Counted from the first letter of the stretch, positions 33,864-46,044 are shown. The stretch is DNA of 64,000 nt from Psychrobacillus antarcticus (GCF_029533155.1 NZ_JAIZDB010000001.1:1-64000); one strand, 5' to 3'. Made by a program: numbers and translations. The notes: generated by a model not told the origin, from the sequence alone.

Positions 33864-34334
33864 TTACCAACGATAGTGAGCGAATGCTTTGTTAGCTTCA
33901 GCCATTTTGTGCATATCTTCACGTTTCTTAACTGATGATCCAGTATTGTTAGATGCATCAAGAATTTCGTTAGCTAAACGTTCTTCCATCGTTTTTTCTC
34001 CACGAAGACGTGAATAGTTTACTAAGTAACGAAGACCTAGTGTTGAACGACGGTCAGTACGTACTTCAACCGGCACTTGGTAGTTAGCACCACCAACACG
34101 ACGAGCACGAACTTCTAGAACTGGCATTACATTAGTTAGAGCAGCTTCAAATACTTCTAGTGCATCTTTACCAGAACGTTCTTTTACAAGTTCAAACGCT
34201 CCGTATAGAATTTTTTGAGAAGTACCTCTTTTACCGTCAACCATCATTTTATTGATTAAACGAGTTACTAGTTTTGAATTATAAATTGGATCTGGTAACA
34301 CGTCACGTTTGGAAACAGGACCTTTACGAGGCAT
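33864..34334 (-). CDS. rpsG: 30S ribosomal protein S7 (uS7)
   Basis: 156 aa starting [20 protein letters not shown]. It organises the 3' major domain of 16S rRNA and lines the mRNA exit. AAAGGAGG precedes ATG 34334. It lies 42 nt after rpsL in the str operon. Confidence 0.98.
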   Translation of the reverse strand: MPRKGPVSKRDVLPDPIYNSKLVTRLINKMMVDGKRGTSQKILYGAFELVKERSGKDALEVFEAALTNVMPVLEVRARRVGGANYQVPVEVRTDRRSTLGLRYLVNYSRLRGEKTMEERLANEILDASNNTGSSVKKREDMHKMAEANKAFAHYRW

Positions 34335-34375
34335 GTGTTTTCCTCCTTTCGACGAATGTCAAATTATTAATTAAA

Positions 34376-34798
34376 TTATTTCTTAGCTGCTTTAGGGCGT
34401 TTTGCACCATAAAGTGAACGACTTTGCATACGACCAGTAACTCCAGCAGTATCAAGAGCACCACGTACGATATGGTAACGTACTCCTGGTAAATCTCTTA
34501 CTTTTCCTCCGCGGATAAGTACAACACTATGTTCTTGTAGGTTGTGTCCTTCTCCTGGAATATAAGCAGTAACCTCTAACGTATTAGTTAAACGTACACG
34601 CGCATATTTACGAAGTGCTGAGTTAGGTTTTTTCGGCGTCATAGTACCAACACGAGTACAAACCCCACGTTTTTGTGGAGAGTTAAGATTAGTACCAGCT
34701 TTTTTGAAGCTGTTATAACCTTTTGATAGTGCAGGAGACTTTGATTTCGTGATTTTGGATTGACGAGGCTTACGTATCAATTGGTTAATTGTAGGCAT
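34376..34798 (-). CDS. rpsL: 30S ribosomal protein S12 (uS12)
   Basis: 140 aa with the decoding-centre loops [15 protein letters not shown] and [18 protein letters not shown]. The lysines whose change gives streptomycin resistance are the wild-type residues. GGGAGGA precedes ATG 34798. It is the first gene of the str operon; the 98-nt gap upstream shows no convincing promoter. Confidence 0.98.
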   Translation of the reverse strand: MPTINQLIRKPRQSKITKSKSPALSKGYNSFKKAGTNLNSPQKRGVCTRVGTMTPKKPNSALRKYARVRLTNTLEVTAYIPGEGHNLQEHSVVLIRGGKVRDLPGVRYHIVRGALDTAGVTGRMQSRSLYGAKRPKAAKK

Positions 34799-34896
34799 CG
34801 ATAATTCCTCCCTTCATTTGTTCTTGTTAATACCACACATCCAGGTGGTTCATTTTTGGGGTAAAAACAAAGTCTTTGTGCTTTACACAAAAACTG

Positions 34897-35145
34897 TTAC
34901 ACAGTAATAGCTACTACTGACGCCGCTAAGCGTAGTCCACAAGCCTTACCAAGATCTACTTTAGACTCAACATAGTTAATCGAAACATTGTTTTCTACAG
35001 CTGTTAGTCGTGCTAGTTCAATGATTCTTTCTTCTACATCTAGTGCAATATAAACTTCGTTGACAAGCCCTTTTTTCATTGCTTTTACTGCTTGCTTTGT
35101 ACCTATGATTGTTTCTTTCGCTTGCTTCACTTTTTCATAAGACAT
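34897..35145 (-). CDS. rplGB: L7Ae-family K-turn-binding ribosomal protein (YbxF-like)
   Basis: 82-aa L7Ae/L30e-fold protein (IIGTKQAVKAMKKGLVNEVYIALD, LGKACGLRLAASVVAI). B. subtilis YbxF binds K-turn RNAs and was found associated with ribosomes; its precise job is unclear. ATG 35145 is chosen because GGAGG is 8 nt upstream; ATG 35151 is too close. Its place between rpoC and rpsL matches B. subtilis. Confidence 0.92.
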   Translation of the reverse strand: MSYEKVKQAKETIIGTKQAVKAMKKGLVNEVYIALDVEERIIELARLTAVENNVSINYVESKVDLGKACGLRLAASVVAITV

Positions 35146-35230
35146 TTGCATATCCTCCAAAGGTACAAGTCAAATAACTATCAACCTTAAATATATTATC
35201 ATTCATTGAAAAAAGTGTCAACAGTAATCA

Positions 35231-35274
35231 TGAAAATATTAGGGAGAAATTAAATTTGATACTCCCTAATATTC
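35231..35274 (-). terminator. rpoBC terminator
   Basis: The 12-bp perfect stem AATATTAGGGAG/CTCCCTAATATT has a 15-nt loop. The U-run after it on the minus strand is short (TTTTC), so it may leak into rplGB and the str operon. Confidence 0.65.
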
Positions 35275-35281
35275 ACTTTTT

Positions 35282-38200
35282 TTACTCTGCGTTAACTAAA
35301 TCTTTTTTATTATCCGCTTCGTTGGCTGTAATTTTAATTTGACGATAACGTTGCATACCTGTACCAGCCGGAACTAGTTTACCGATAATTACGTTTTCTT
35401 TCAAGCCTAACAATTCATCACGTTTCCCTTTAATCGCAGCGTCTGTTAAGACACGAGTTGTTTCTTGGAATGATGCAGCAGACAAGAATGATTCTGTTTC
35501 AAGAGAAGCTTTTGTAATACCAAGGATAACTGGACGACAAGTTGCAGGAATTTTACCTATTAAAACTGCTTCCTTGTTCGCTTCAGCAAATTGATGGATA
35601 TCTAATAGTGATCCTGGAAGTAGGTCAGTTTCTCCCGCTTCAATCACACGTACTTTACGAAGCATTTGGCGTACCATTACTTCGATATGTTTATCCCCAA
35701 TTTCTACCCCTTGCATACGGTAAACTTTTTGTACTTCTTTTAATAAGTACTCTTGAACAGTCGAAACATCTTTAACTCTCAACAATTCTTTCGGATCTAT
35801 AGAACCCTCAGTAAGAACCTGACCACGTTGCATTGTATCGTTTAGTTGAACTTTTAAACGTGCATTATATGGCGCCAAATATTTACGAGTTTCTACATTA
35901 CCTTGAATTGTAATTTCTTTTTGACCTTCTCTAATTTCTTCAATTTCAGTAACAGTACCTGAAATTTCGGAAATAACAGCTTGCCCTTTAGGATTACGAG
36001 CTTCAAAGATCTCTTGGATACGCGGAAGACCTTGTGTAATATCGTCTCCAGCAACCCCACCTGTATGGAATGTACGCATCGTTAACTGAGTACCTGGTTC
36101 ACCAATTGATTGAGCTGCAATGATACCAACTGCTTCTCCTACTTCAACTGTGTCTCCAGTAGCTAAGTTCAAGCCGTAACATTTTTTACAAACACCATGT
36201 TTTGTATTACAAGTAAATGCTGAGCGAATTGTTAATTCGTTAATACCTGCTTCTTCAATAACACGAGCTACATCTTGTGTAATTAATTCGTCTTTTTCTA
36301 AAATCAGTTCATTTGTAGTAGGATGGAAGATTGTTTTCTTCGCATGACGACCGACAATACGCTCACCAAACTCTTCAATTACTTCCGTACCTTCCATAAG
36401 CGAACCAATAAACAATCCACGGTCCGTTCCACAGTCCTCTTCACGAATGATTACATCTTGCGCAACGTCTACTAAACGACGAGTTAAGTAACCTGAATCG
36501 GCAGTTTTAAGTGCTGTATCGGCAAGACCTTTACGAGCACCATGTGTAGAGATGAAGTATTCAAGTACTGTTAAACCTTCACGGAATGATGACTTGATCG
36601 GAAGTTCGATAATTCGACCAGCCGGATTGGCCATAAGTCCGCGCATACCTGCAAGTTGAGTAAAGTTGGATGCATTACCACGGGCACCTGAGTCAGCCAT
36701 CATGTAGATCGGGTTCATGTGATCTAGTGTTTTCATCAGTCTTTCCTGAATAACTTCTTTTGCTTTACTCCAGTGTCCAATAACACTAGCATAACGCTCT
36801 TCTTCCGTGATTAAACCACGACGGAATTGCTTAATAACTTTATCTACTTTACTTTGTGCTTCTTCAAGAATTTCACCTTTGTCTGGAAGTACGACTATAT
36901 CAGAGATACCAATTGTAATACCAGCTTTAGTAGAATATTTGAATCCTAGTGCTTTCATACGGTCAAGCATTTTCGACGTTTCTGTAATATGGAAACGTTT
37001 AAACACTTCCGCAATTATATTTCCAAGGATTTTCTTCTTGAATGGCTCTACAAGTTCCATAGCATCGATATGCTTCTTCACATCTGTATAGGTTGGAACG
37101 AAATATTTCTTCGGTGTTTCAATTTGTAGATTAAAATCTGTCGGTTCATTGATGTACGGGAACGTTTCTGGAAGAATTTCATTGAAAATTACTTTACCTA
37201 CAGTTGTAAGCAATAGTAGCTTATTTTGTTCTTCCGTAAATGTTTGGTTTTTTACAGATGCTGCTGATATCGCAATACGTGTATGCAAATGTACATGACC
37301 AGTATTATATGCAATTAGCACTTCTTCTGGACCATAGAATGTTGAACCTTCGCCCATTGCACCTTTACGCTCAAGTGTTAAGTAATAGTTTCCTAAAACC
37401 ATATCTTGAGATGGTGTAACTACTGGTTTTCCATCTTTCGGGTTCAAAATGTTTTGTGCTGCAAGCATTAGTAAACGAGCTTCCGCTTGCGCTTCTGCTG
37501 ATAAAGGTACGTGAACAGCCATTTGGTCACCATCAAAGTCAGCATTATATGCTGTACATACTAGAGGGTGAAGGCGAATTGCGCGACCTTCTACTAATGT
37601 TGGTTCGAATGCTTGGATACCAAGACGGTGAAGAGTAGGGGCACGGTTAAGTAAAACCGGGTGCTCTCTAATCACATCTTCTAATACATCCCAAACTTCC
37701 GCATGCATACGCTCAATTTTACGTTTTGCACTCTTAATGTTGTGGGCTAAACCACGTTCAACAAGTTCTTTCATCACAAATGGTTTGAATAGTTCAATTG
37801 CCATTTCTTTTGGAAGTCCACATTGATACATTTTCAAGTTTGGTCCTACTACGATAACCGAACGACCAGAGTAGTCAACACGTTTACCAAGTAGATTTTG
37901 ACGGAAACGACCTTGTTTCCCTTTTAGCATATGTGAAAGTGATTTCAACGGACGGTTACCCGGTCCTGTTACTGGACGGCCACGACGACCGTTATCAATC
38001 AAAGCATCAACAGCTTCTTGTAACATACGTTTTTCATTTTGAACGATGATACTAGGTGCACCAAGATCCAATAGACGTTTTAAACGGTTATTACGGTTAA
38101 TCACACGACGATATAAATCATTTAAATCTGATGTCGCAAAGCGTCCACCATCCAATTGAACCATTGGACGTAATTCTGGAGGAATTACTGGTAGAACGTC

Positions 38201-38884
38201 TAAAATCATCCAGTCAGGTTTGTTTCCTGAGTTACGGAAAGATTCTACAACTTCTAAACGTTTAATCGCACGCGTACGACGTTGACCTTGAGCTGTTTTC
38301 AACTCTTCTTTTAAATGTTCTGTTTCACTTTCCAAATCAAGTTCTGAAAGTAAACGCTTGATAGCTTCTGCACCCATTGCAGCCTGGAACTTAGTTCCAA
38401 ACTTATCGCGATATGCACGGTACTCTTTTTCAGAAAGCAATTGTTTCTTTTCAAGAGGCGTGTCTGCTGGCTCAATTACTACGTAAGAAGCAAAGTAAAT
38501 TACCTCTTCTAGTGATCTTGGAGACATATCCAAAATCAGACCCATACGACTTGGGATACCTTTGAAATACCAAATATGTGATACAGGAGCAGCTAGTTCG
38601 ATGTGGCCCATACGTTCACGACGTACTTTTGAACGAGTTACCTCTACTCCACAACGATCACACACAACACCTTTATAACGGACTCGTTTATATTTCCCGC
38701 AATGACATTCCCAGTCTTTCGTAGGACCGAAAATGCGTTCACAGAATAAACCATCTTTTTCAGGTTTTAACGTACGATAGTTAATTGTTTCAGGTTTTTT
38801 TACTTCTCCATAAGACCATGAACGGATTTTATCTGGTGAAGCTAAACCAATTTTCATATACTCAAAATTATTAACGTCTATCAA
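35282..38884 (-). CDS. rpoC: DNA-directed RNA polymerase beta' subunit
   Basis: 1200 aa. The zinc ribbon ([20 protein letters not shown]) is near residues 60-80, the catalytic Mg-binding NADFDGDQ near 449, and trigger loop and jaw lie downstream. The start is TTG 38884 with GGGAGG 8 nt upstream. It follows rpoB by 139 nt that include a stable hairpin. Confidence 0.99.
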   Translation of the reverse strand: MIDVNNFEYMKIGLASPDKIRSWSYGEVKKPETINYRTLKPEKDGLFCERIFGPTKDWECHCGKYKRVRYKGVVCDRCGVEVTRSKVRRERMGHIELAAPVSHIWYFKGIPSRMGLILDMSPRSLEEVIYFASYVVIEPADTPLEKKQLLSEKEYRAYRDKFGTKFQAAMGAEAIKRLLSELDLESETEHLKEELKTAQGQRRTRAIKRLEVVESFRNSGNKPDWMILDVLPVIPPELRPMVQLDGGRFATSDLNDLYRRVINRNNRLKRLLDLGAPSIIVQNEKRMLQEAVDALIDNGRRGRPVTGPGNRPLKSLSHMLKGKQGRFRQNLLGKRVDYSGRSVIVVGPNLKMYQCGLPKEMAIELFKPFVMKELVERGLAHNIKSAKRKIERMHAEVWDVLEDVIREHPVLLNRAPTLHRLGIQAFEPTLVEGRAIRLHPLVCTAYNADFDGDQMAVHVPLSAEAQAEARLLMLAAQNILNPKDGKPVVTPSQDMVLGNYYLTLERKGAMGEGSTFYGPEEVLIAYNTGHVHLHTRIAISAASVKNQTFTEEQNKLLLLTTVGKVIFNEILPETFPYINEPTDFNLQIETPKKYFVPTYTDVKKHIDAMELVEPFKKKILGNIIAEVFKRFHITETSKMLDRMKALGFKYSTKAGITIGISDIVVLPDKGEILEEAQSKVDKVIKQFRRGLITEEERYASVIGHWSKAKEVIQERLMKTLDHMNPIYMMADSGARGNASNFTQLAGMRGLMANPAGRIIELPIKSSFREGLTVLEYFISTHGARKGLADTALKTADSGYLTRRLVDVAQDVIIREEDCGTDRGLFIGSLMEGTEVIEEFGERIVGRHAKKTIFHPTTNELILEKDELITQDVARVIEEAGINELTIRSAFTCNTKHGVCKKCYGLNLATGDTVEVGEAVGIIAAQSIGEPGTQLTMRTFHTGGVAGDDITQGLPRIQEIFEARNPKGQAVISEISGTVTEIEEIREGQKEITIQGNVETRKYLAPYNARLKVQLNDTMQRGQVLTEGSIDPKELLRVKDVSTVQEYLLKEVQKVYRMQGVEIGDKHIEVMVRQMLRKVRVIEAGETDLLPGSLLDIHQFAEANKEAVLIGKIPATCRPVILGITKASLETESFLSAASFQETTRVLTDAAIKGKRDELLGLKENVIIGKLVPAGTGMQRYRQIKITANEADNKKDLVNAE

Positions 38885-38965
38885 GGAGCCTACCTCCCTT
38901 TAGTCTTGTGTCTTTTAAAAGACTTTTCCAAGTAGCTCTGCATTATGCAATTTTATACGGAAATA

Positions 38966-38986
38966 CGGACAGGCATCACCTGTCCG
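38966..38986 (-). other. Hairpin in the rpoB-rpoC intergenic region
   Basis: The perfect 8-bp GC-rich stem CGGACAGG/CCTGTCCG has a 5-nt loop. No U-run follows on the minus strand, so it is not a normal terminator. It could be an RNase cut or pause site balancing beta and beta' synthesis. Confidence 0.5.
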
Positions 38987-39023
38987 ACTTTTATTGTTAA
39001 ATCTAAGCGCAATTACGCTTTTC

Positions 39024-42000
39024 TTATTTTTCTACTGTAGTAACGGGTTCTTGCTCTGTTGCGATTGGTAAAATACCAAGTGCATCAGCTGCTGGAATAT
39101 CATCGTCTTCATCTAAATCACGAAGCTCAATTTCTTCTTCATCGATTGAAAGCATCTTAACATCCATACCTAAACTTTGTAGTTCTTTGATCAATACTTT
39201 GAATGATTCAGGAACTCCAGGCTCTGGTACACTTTCACCTTTTACGATTGCTTCGTATGTTTTCACACGTCCCACAACGTCATCGGATTTTACTGTTAAA
39301 ATTTCTTGTAACGTATAAGCAGCACCATAAGCTTCTAGTGCCCACACTTCCATCTCCCCGAAACGCTGACCACCAAATTGCGCTTTCCCTCCAAGAGGCT
39401 GTTGCGTAACGAGTGAATAAGGTCCAGTAGAGCGAGCATGTAACTTATCATCTACCATATGCGCAAGTTTAATCATATACATAACCCCTACAGATACACG
39501 GTTATCAAATGGTTCACCTGACCGTCCATCATAAAGGATTGTTTTACCGTCACGATTAAGACCTGCTTCTTCCATTGTGCTCCAAACATCTTCTTCGTTA
39601 GCACCATCAAATACTGGTGATGCCATATGAATACCAAGGATTTTAGAAGCCATACCTAAGTGAAGCTCTAAGACTTGCCCGATGTTCATACGAGAAGGTA
39701 CCCCAAGTGGATTTAACATGACATCTACTGGTGTGCCGTCTGGAAGGAATGGCATATCTTCTTCAGGAAGAATACGCGAGATAACCCCTTTGTTACCATG
39801 ACGCCCTGCCATTTTATCCCCAACGGAGATTTTACGTTTTTGAACGATATAAGCACGAACTAATTGGTTAACACCTGGAGATAACTCATCGCCATCTTCG
39901 CGATTAAATACTTTTACGTCTAATACAATCCCACCGGCACCATGAGGTACGCGAAGAGAAGTATCACGAACTTCACGAGCTTTTTCACCGAAGATTGCGT
40001 GTAGTAAACGTTCTTCAGCTGTAAGTTCGGTAACACCTTTAGGCGTTACTTTCCCAACAAGAATGTCTCCGTCACGAACTTCCGCACCAATACGGATAAT
40101 TCCACGGTCGTCCAAGTTGCGTAATGCATCTTCTCCGACATTTGGAATATCTCTCGTAATTTCCTCTGGTCCAAGTTTTGTATCACGTGATTCTGACTCA
40201 TACTCTTCAATATGCACCGAAGTATATACATCATCTTTCACTAGACGTTCACTCATAATAACGGCATCTTCATAGTTGTATCCATCCCACGTCATGAAAG
40301 CTACTAGTACATTACGTCCTAAAGCAAGCTCTCCTTGTTCCATAGAAGGACCATCTGCAAGCATATCCAGAGGTTTAACACGATCACCAATTTTTACAAT
40401 TGGACGTTGATTTATAGATGTACCATGATTCGAACGTTCAAATTTATGAATTTTATAAGATGTTAAATCTCCTTTAACTTCTTTTCCATCCACTTCTTCA
40501 ATACGTCTAACACGAATTTCTTTTGCTTCAACATGTTCAACAATACCATCGTATTTTGCAATAACTGCAGCTCCTGAGTCACGAGCATTCACATGCTCCA
40601 TACCAGTTCCAACGAATGGAGCTTCTGGATTTAATAATGGAACAGCTTGACGTTGCATGTTCGCTCCCATAAGAGCACGGTTGGAGTCATCGTTTTCCAA
40701 GAACGGAATACATGCTGTTGCGGCAGAAACAACTTGTTTCGGCGAAACGTCCATATAGTCAATTTGATCTTTTCTAAACACGGTATTATCTCCACGGAAA
40801 CGACCTACTACTTCTTCTTTAAGGAATGCTCCTTCATCAGATAATGGAGAGTTCGCTTGTGCTACCACATAGTTATCCTCTTCATCCGCAGTTAAATAGT
40901 CGATACGTGATGTAACTAACCCAGTCTCCGGGTCAACACGGCGATATGGTGTTTCAATAAATCCAAATTTATTCACTTTCGCAAAACTAGAAAGCGAGTT
41001 AATAAGCCCGATGTTTGGTCCCTCAGGTGTTTCAATTGGACACATACGACCATAGTGAGAGTAGTGGACGTCACGTACTTCAAATCCAGCACGCTCACGT
41101 GTTAAACCACCGGGTCCAAGCGCCGATAGACGGCGTTTATGTGTCAACTCAGCAAGTGGATTTGTTTGATCCATGAACTGAGATAATTGAGAGCTACCAA
41201 AGAATTCTTTGATAGATGCAATAACTGGACGTATATTGATTAATTGTTGTGGGACAATGGATTGCGTATCGTTAATAGACATACGCTCGCGTACCACACG
41301 CTCCATACGTGAAAGGCCAATACGGAACTGGTTTTGTAGTAACTCACCTACAGAACGTAAACGACGGTTTCCTAGATGATCGATATCATCTGTGTTCCCA
41401 ACGTTGAACAAAAGGTTAAAGAAGTATCCAACAGATGAAACGATATCAGCTGGCGTAATATTTTTTACTTCTGTTTCCACATACGCGTTACTTATAACGT
41501 TAACTTCTTTTTGTTCTTCATCATTTGGAGCATAAATTTTAATCATTTGGATTGTAATATCGTCATCTAAAACACCACCTACTTGAGATAACGTTTTGAA
41601 GCCGATGCCTTTTTCAAGATGAGGAATTAGACGATCTAGTACACGACGATCAATTAACGTACCAGTTTCTACTAAAATCTCTCCCGTTTCCGGATCCACT
41701 AGCGTTTCAGCTATTGTTTGATTAAATAAACGGTTTTTAATATCCAGTTTTTTATTCATTTTGTAACGACCAACATTCGCTAAATCATAGCGTTTTGGGT
41801 CAAAGAAGCGAGAGTATAGCAAGCTCTTTGCACTTTCCACTGTTGGTGGTTCACCTGGACGTAGACGCTCATAGATTTCCAGTAACGCTTTTTCAGACGT
41901 TTCTGTATTATCTTTTTCTAGCGTGTTACGTAAATATTCATTGTCACCGATTAAATCGATGATTTCTTGATCTGTACCAAAGCCTAATGCGCGAAGTAAA

Positions 42001-42581
42001 ACAGTAACTGGTAATTTACGTGTACGATCTATACGAACATAGACTACGTCTTTTGCATCGATTTCATATTCTAACCAAGCACCACGGTTTGGAATAACTG
42101 TCGACCCAAAACCTTTTTTACCGTTTTTGTCTGTTTTATCATGGAAGTAAACACTTGGTGAGCGGACTAACTGAGATACGATTACGCGCTCAGCTCCGTT
42201 TATAACGAAAGTTCCAGTTTCAGTCATTAATGGGAAATCACCCATAAATACATCTTGTTCCTTCACTTCGTCCGTTTCTTTGTTATGGAGACGTACTTTT
42301 ACGCGTAGTGGTGCTGCGTATGTTGTGTCACGTTCTTTCGATTCGTCGACCGAATACTTCGGTTCATTTAAACTATAGTCGACAAATTCAAGTGATAAAT
42401 TGCCTGTAAAGTCCTCGATTGGTGAAATATCCTTAAACATTTCACGTAAACCTTCCTCAAGGAACCATTCATAAGATACCGTCTGAATTTCGATCAGATT
42501 CGGAAGTTCCAGCACCTCACTAATACGCGCAAAACTTCTGCGCTGGCGGTGTTGTCCGTATTGAACTAGTTGACCTGTCAA
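39024..42581 (-). CDS. rpoB: DNA-directed RNA polymerase beta subunit
   Basis: 1185 aa, close to B. subtilis. The rifampicin-pocket block ([20 protein letters not shown]) has the sensitive wild-type residues. The C-terminus carries the RPB2-like [19 protein letters not shown] clamp region. The TTG at 42581 (LTGQLVQYG, as in B. subtilis) lies 6 nt after GAGGGGTG; an in-frame GTG nine bases upstream sits inside that Shine-Dalgarno. Confidence 0.98.
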   Translation of the reverse strand: MTGQLVQYGQHRQRRSFARISEVLELPNLIEIQTVSYEWFLEEGLREMFKDISPIEDFTGNLSLEFVDYSLNEPKYSVDESKERDTTYAAPLRVKVRLHNKETDEVKEQDVFMGDFPLMTETGTFVINGAERVIVSQLVRSPSVYFHDKTDKNGKKGFGSTVIPNRGAWLEYEIDAKDVVYVRIDRTRKLPVTVLLRALGFGTDQEIIDLIGDNEYLRNTLEKDNTETSEKALLEIYERLRPGEPPTVESAKSLLYSRFFDPKRYDLANVGRYKMNKKLDIKNRLFNQTIAETLVDPETGEILVETGTLIDRRVLDRLIPHLEKGIGFKTLSQVGGVLDDDITIQMIKIYAPNDEEQKEVNVISNAYVETEVKNITPADIVSSVGYFFNLLFNVGNTDDIDHLGNRRLRSVGELLQNQFRIGLSRMERVVRERMSINDTQSIVPQQLINIRPVIASIKEFFGSSQLSQFMDQTNPLAELTHKRRLSALGPGGLTRERAGFEVRDVHYSHYGRMCPIETPEGPNIGLINSLSSFAKVNKFGFIETPYRRVDPETGLVTSRIDYLTADEEDNYVVAQANSPLSDEGAFLKEEVVGRFRGDNTVFRKDQIDYMDVSPKQVVSAATACIPFLENDDSNRALMGANMQRQAVPLLNPEAPFVGTGMEHVNARDSGAAVIAKYDGIVEHVEAKEIRVRRIEEVDGKEVKGDLTSYKIHKFERSNHGTSINQRPIVKIGDRVKPLDMLADGPSMEQGELALGRNVLVAFMTWDGYNYEDAVIMSERLVKDDVYTSVHIEEYESESRDTKLGPEEITRDIPNVGEDALRNLDDRGIIRIGAEVRDGDILVGKVTPKGVTELTAEERLLHAIFGEKAREVRDTSLRVPHGAGGIVLDVKVFNREDGDELSPGVNQLVRAYIVQKRKISVGDKMAGRHGNKGVISRILPEEDMPFLPDGTPVDVMLNPLGVPSRMNIGQVLELHLGMASKILGIHMASPVFDGANEEDVWSTMEEAGLNRDGKTILYDGRSGEPFDNRVSVGVMYMIKLAHMVDDKLHARSTGPYSLVTQQPLGGKAQFGGQRFGEMEVWALEAYGAAYTLQEILTVKSDDVVGRVKTYEAIVKGESVPEPGVPESFKVLIKELQSLGMDVKMLSIDEEEIELRDLDEDDDIPAADALGILPIATEQEPVTTVEK

Positions 42582-42612
42582 CTCATTCACCCCTCAATTA
42601 AAGCGATATTAG

Positions 42613-42654
42613 GTCTTTTCGATATGAACATTTTGGTGTATGATATCGAAAGAC
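42613..42654 (-). other. Hairpin in the rpoB leader
   Basis: GTCTTTCGATAT pairs with ATATCGAAAAGAC on the minus strand around a 17-nt loop, between the upstream terminator and the rpoB Shine-Dalgarno. No U-run follows. It may be a pause or processing structure that accompanies the attenuator at 42655. Confidence 0.45.
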
Positions 42655-42690
42655 AAAAAGAAAACGAGTTCTTAACAAGAGCTCATTTTC
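42655..42690 (-). terminator. Terminator/attenuator between rsmC-like gene and rpoB
   Basis: On the minus strand GAAAATGAGCTCTT pairs with AAGAACTCGTTTTC and is followed by TTTTTG. rpoB has no obvious promoter after it, so it probably sets the fraction of rplJL transcripts that continue into rpoBC. Confidence 0.75.
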
Positions 42691-42790
42691 GATTAACCAA
42701 ACTTTTTCTCGGCCAGTATACCCATTTCTATTATTTTTATTCAAAAGGGCATACGTCCTCAAAATAATAATTTTGCATTTTCTTATAATA

Positions 42791-43411
42791 TCATAGCGAT
42801 TTTGTCAAGTCAATCTTTGTAGCTTTGATAATCCAATAACCTCTAAGCTTATCTACAACATCTACTTGACCAAAAATCTCTTCTAAATAACTAAAAGTTG
42901 ATGGTGCCCCTTGTTTCTTTTGAATCACAACCCACAATTCTCCCTTTGAAACTAACTTTTCATAGGATTCATCATAGAAACGGAAAATAGTTTCTTTTCC
43001 AGCACGAATCGGTGGATTAGTTATAATAGCCGCAAAGTTCGCAGTGTCAACCGCTGACAATCCATCACTTTCATAGATTCGTACATTTTGTATCCCGTTA
43101 GCAGCAGCATTTTTTTCTGCAAGTTGGATTGCACGTGTGTTAACATCTACCAAATGAACTGTTCTTCCCTCATTTACTTTTGCAATAGAGAGACCTATCG
43201 GCCCATATCCACAACCTATATCTAAAATTGAACCTTCTAGATCTGGCGCTTCAAAAGCATCGATTAATACACGGGAGCCAAAATCTACTTCGCTCTTACT
43301 AAATACACCAGCATCTGTTTCAAACCGAAAATTATGCCCGAGCAATGTAAAATTCCAATAGCGCGGTTTACTTTCCGTTTGAGGTTTCCTAGAGTAATAA
43401 TGATCAGACAC
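42791..43411 (-). CDS. Class I SAM methyltransferase, RsmC/YbxB-like
   Basis: 206 aa with SAM motif DIGCGYGPIG (near residue 65), acidic LVDVN, and catalytic NPPIRAG typical of N2-guanine rRNA methyltransferases. The C-terminal VIQKKQGAPS is shared with YbxB. The likely substrate is 16S rRNA, as for RsmC, but this is not proven for the Bacillus homologue. GTG 43411 (VSDHYYS) lies 8 nt after GGAGG; the open frame extends five codons further. It keeps the rplL-ybxB-rpoB order. Confidence 0.85.
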   Translation of the reverse strand: MSDHYYSRKPQTESKPRYWNFTLLGHNFRFETDAGVFSKSEVDFGSRVLIDAFEAPDLEGSILDIGCGYGPIGLSIAKVNEGRTVHLVDVNTRAIQLAEKNAAANGIQNVRIYESDGLSAVDTANFAAIITNPPIRAGKETIFRFYDESYEKLVSKGELWVVIQKKQGAPSTFSYLEEIFGQVDVVDKLRGYWIIKATKIDLTKSL

Positions 43412-43431
43412 CAAATCACCCTCCATAATAC

Positions 43432-43470
43432 ATACGAAGAAAAGCCCGTCGTTTACTGACGAGCTTTTTT
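43432..43470 (-). terminator. rplJL terminator
   Basis: AAAAGCTCGTC pairs with GACGGGCTTTT around AGTAAAC, then CTTCG, on the minus strand, 20 nt after the rplL stop. It is probably partial, since ybxB-type gene and rpoBC follow. Confidence 0.8.
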
Positions 43471-43488
43471 CTTCGAATTGTACAAAAA

Positions 43489-43851
43489 TTACTTAACTTC
43501 TACGCCTGCGCCAACTTCTTCAAGTTGTGTTTTGAAAGCTTCTGCTTCGTCTTTAGAAACTGCTTCTTTTACTGCTTTAGGAGCGTTGTCAACTAATTCT
43601 TTAGCTTCTTTCAATCCAAGACCAGTGATTTCACGAACCGCTTTGATTACTTTGATTTTTTGATCTCCAGCAGATGTAAGGATTACATCAAACTCAGTTT
43701 TTTCTTCTTCAGCAGCAGCTCCGCCACCAGCAGCCATTGCCATTGGAGCAGCAGCAGTAACACCGAATTCTTCTTCAATTGCTTTTACTAAGTCGTTTAA
43801 TTCAAGAACTGTCATTGATTTGATAGCTTCTAAGATTTGTTCGTTATTCAT
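43489..43851 (-). CDS. rplL: 50S ribosomal protein L7/L12 (bL12)
   Basis: 120 aa: N-terminal dimerisation domain, Ala/Gly-rich hinge ([16 protein letters not shown], about 34-50), and the C-terminal domain that recruits EF-Tu and EF-G ([20 protein letters not shown]). Several copies form the stalk bound to L10. AGGAGG precedes ATG 43851. Confidence 0.98.
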   Translation of the reverse strand: MNNEQILEAIKSMTVLELNDLVKAIEEEFGVTAAAPMAMAAGGGAAAEEEKTEFDVILTSAGDQKIKVIKAVREITGLGLKEAKELVDNAPKAVKEAVSKDEAEAFKTQLEEVGAGVEVK

Positions 43852-43921
43852 TTTATTTTCCTCCTATTATGGATAATTTTAGGCTACAAGCCTGTTTGTA
43901 GTATTTAAGCCGCGTAATAAA

Positions 43922-44422
43922 TTATGCGCCTTGTTCTTCTTTTTGTTCTGCAACAGCTTTTGTTGCAAGCGCAAAGTTGCGCATTGGAGCTTGAAGTACT
44001 GAAAGAAGCATAGAAAGTAGTCCTTCGCGTGATGGAAGTTCTGCTAATGCTTTCACATCTTCAGCAGATGCTACAGTTCCTTCGATGATTCCAACTTTAA
44101 TCTCAAGTTTTTCGTTCTTTTTAGCAAAATCATTAATGATTTTAGCTGGCGCAATTACGTCTTCGTAAGAAAATGCTACTGCGTTTGGACCAACAAGGCT
44201 TTCGTTAATCCCGTCAACTCCTGCAACTTCAGTTGCACGGCGTGTAAGGGAGTTTTTATAAACTTTGAATTCCACTCCAGCTTCACGAAGTTGTTTACGT
44301 AGTTCTGTTACTTGCGCAACGTTCAAACCGCGATAGTCAACAACTACTACGGAAGCAGCTGCTTTAAACTTTTCAGCAATTTCTTGAACTTGCACTTTTT
44401 TTGTTTCGATTGCTTTGTTCAT
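43922..44422 (-). CDS. rplJ: 50S ribosomal protein L10 (uL10)
   Basis: 166 aa with [20 protein letters not shown]; the C-terminal helix holds L7/L12 dimers. The L10-L12 complex represses its own operon through the leader upstream (44460-44590). AGGAGGTGC precedes ATG 44422. Confidence 0.98.
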   Translation of the reverse strand: MNKAIETKKVQVQEIAEKFKAAASVVVVDYRGLNVAQVTELRKQLREAGVEFKVYKNSLTRRATEVAGVDGINESLVGPNAVAFSYEDVIAPAKIINDFAKKNEKLEIKVGIIEGTVASAEDVKALAELPSREGLLSMLLSVLQAPMRNFALATKAVAEQKEEQGA

Positions 44423-44459
44423 CTTGGCACCTCCTATAAGAATTGGCCATTTATACCGA

Positions 44460-44590
44460 CAAAAGAAAAGCCTCTGATCTACGAATAGACACAGAGGCAG
44501 AAAGTCATCATCTTAAAAGAATCTGAATTTACTTGTCCTCGGTAGGAAATTAAGCAATTTTCCGCTCCTACTGTCTTCGGTACAAATGTA
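44460..44590 (-). ncRNA. L10 ribosomal-protein leader with terminator
   Basis: The roughly 130-nt leader carries ACAGTAGGAGCGG and TTTCCTACCGAGG segments that can pair as in known L10 leaders. It ends in stem GCCTCTG/CAGAGGC (44470-44498) followed by TTTTCTTTT, an attenuator terminator before rplJ. Position and features agree with the Bacillus L10 leader. Confidence 0.8.
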
Positions 44591-44608
44591 TATTTAACAA
44601 CAAAAATC

Positions 44609-44637
44609 ATCTTAACAGACAGATCTTAAATTGTCAA
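44609..44637 (-). promoter_or_regulatory. sigma-A promoter of rplJL
   Basis: Consensus -35 TTGACA (44632-44637), 17-nt spacer, -10 TAAGAT (44609-44614), immediately after the rplA stop. Confidence 0.88.
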
Positions 44638-45333
44638 TTATTTTTTAATTGATTGAGCATCAACTTTTACAGCTGGTCCCATAGTAGTCGTGATATTAAC
44701 CGACTTCATATAAATCCCTTTAGATGCAGCTGGCTTAGCTTTTTGAATTACTTCAAATACAGCTAAGAAGTTTTCTACTAATTTGTCGTCTTCAAAAGAA
44801 ACTTTACCGATAGGAGCGTGAATGATCCCTGCTTTGTCAGCACGGTATTCTACTTTACCAGCTTTAATCTCTTCGATAGCTTTTGTTACATCAAATGTAA
44901 CTGTACCAGTTTTAGGGTTTGGCATTAAACCTTTTGGTCCAAGTACACGACCAATTTTACCAACTTCACCCATCATGTCAGGTGTAGCAACGATTACATC
45001 GAAGTCAAACCATCCTTGTTGGATTTTGTTAATAAATTCAGTATCACCCACATAATCTGCTCCAGCAGCTTCTGCTTCTTTTAGCTTTTCACCTTTAGCG
45101 AATACTAATACGCGTTGAGTTTTACCAGTTCCGTTTGGAAGAACTACTGCTCCACGGATTTGTTGGTCATTCTTACGAGTATCGACCCCTAAACGGAAAG
45201 CAACTTCTACAGTTGCATCGAAGTTAACTGTGCTTGTTTTTTTTGCAAGCTCAACAGCTTCTTTAGCTGAGTATAATTTTGTAGCTTCTACTAATTTAAC
45301 TGATTCTTGTAACTTTTTACCTTTGTTAGCCAT
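44638..45333 (-). CDS. rplA: 50S ribosomal protein L1 (uL1)
   Basis: 231 aa from ATG 45333 ([11 protein letters not shown]), with AAGGAGG upstream; the open frame before it is leader. [12 protein letters not shown] is the family signature. L1 moves the E-site tRNA and in many bacteria represses rplK-rplA. It follows rplK by 127 nt. Confidence 0.98.
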   Translation of the reverse strand: MANKGKKLQESVKLVEATKLYSAKEAVELAKKTSTVNFDATVEVAFRLGVDTRKNDQQIRGAVVLPNGTGKTQRVLVFAKGEKLKEAEAAGADYVGDTEFINKIQQGWFDFDVIVATPDMMGEVGKIGRVLGPKGLMPNPKTGTVTFDVTKAIEEIKAGKVEYRADKAGIIHAPIGKVSFEDDKLVENFLAVFEVIQKAKPAASKGIYMKSVNITTTMGPAVKVDAQSIKK

Positions 45334-45460
45334 TATAAATGTCCTCCTTGAAGTGGTTTTAGCGGAATAAACCTCCCACGTGTAAAGGTTGTAGTTATCC
45401 TTTATGAACAACTACAACCTCCCAAAAAACAATGCGTCATATCAAAATGCACATCAAGTA

Positions 45461-45886
45461 TTAGTCTTCGATCGTAATACCCATGCTACGTGCAGTACCT
45501 TCAACCATTAACATAGCTGCTTCAACAGATGCTGCGTTTAAATCTGGCATTTTTTGTTCTGCGATTTCGCGAACTGTTTCACGTTTCACTGTCGCCACTT
45601 TTACGCGGTTTGGTTCACCTGATCCAGATTGAATTCCTGCTGCTACTTTAAGTAACACTGCTGCCGGCGGAGTTTTTGTAATGAAAGTAAATGAACGATC
45701 TTCAAATACAGAAATTTCAACCGGAATGATTAGACCTGCTTGATCAGCAGTACGTGCGTTGAACTCCTTACAGAATCCCATGATGTTAACACCTGCTTGA
45801 CCCAATGCTGGACCAACCGGCGGTGCTGGATTTGCTTTACCAGCAGGAATTTGTAATTTAACAACTTTAATCACTTTTTTAGCCAC
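45461..45886 (-). CDS. rplK: 50S ribosomal protein L11 (uL11)
   Basis: 141 aa from GTG 45886 ([20 protein letters not shown]) with AAGGAGGTG upstream; the longer frame is untranslated leader. L11 forms the GTPase-associated centre, where thiostrepton binds and RelA is activated. It has its own promoter at 46016-46044. Confidence 0.98.
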   Translation of the reverse strand: MAKKVIKVVKLQIPAGKANPAPPVGPALGQAGVNIMGFCKEFNARTADQAGLIIPVEISVFEDRSFTFITKTPPAAVLLKVAAGIQSGSGEPNRVKVATVKRETVREIAEQKMPDLNAASVEAAMLMVEGTARSMGITIED

Positions 45887-46015
45887 GAGACACACCTCCT
45901 TAAGTCCGTGATGTGGTAATTGGGTTGCCCCTCCCACTCAAATATCTGCCTCTCAGCTCTGCGCTGATAACATTAGAAAAATTAATACAGACCCATTTTC
46001 AGTCTGACCTTTGAA

Positions 46016-46044
46016 ATGATATCACTAATTTCAAACTTTAGCAA
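46016..46044 (-). promoter_or_regulatory. sigma-A promoter of rplK-rplA
   Basis: -35 TTGCTA (46039-46044), 17 nt, -10 TATCAT (46016-46021), located just after the nusG stop. Confidence 0.7.
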
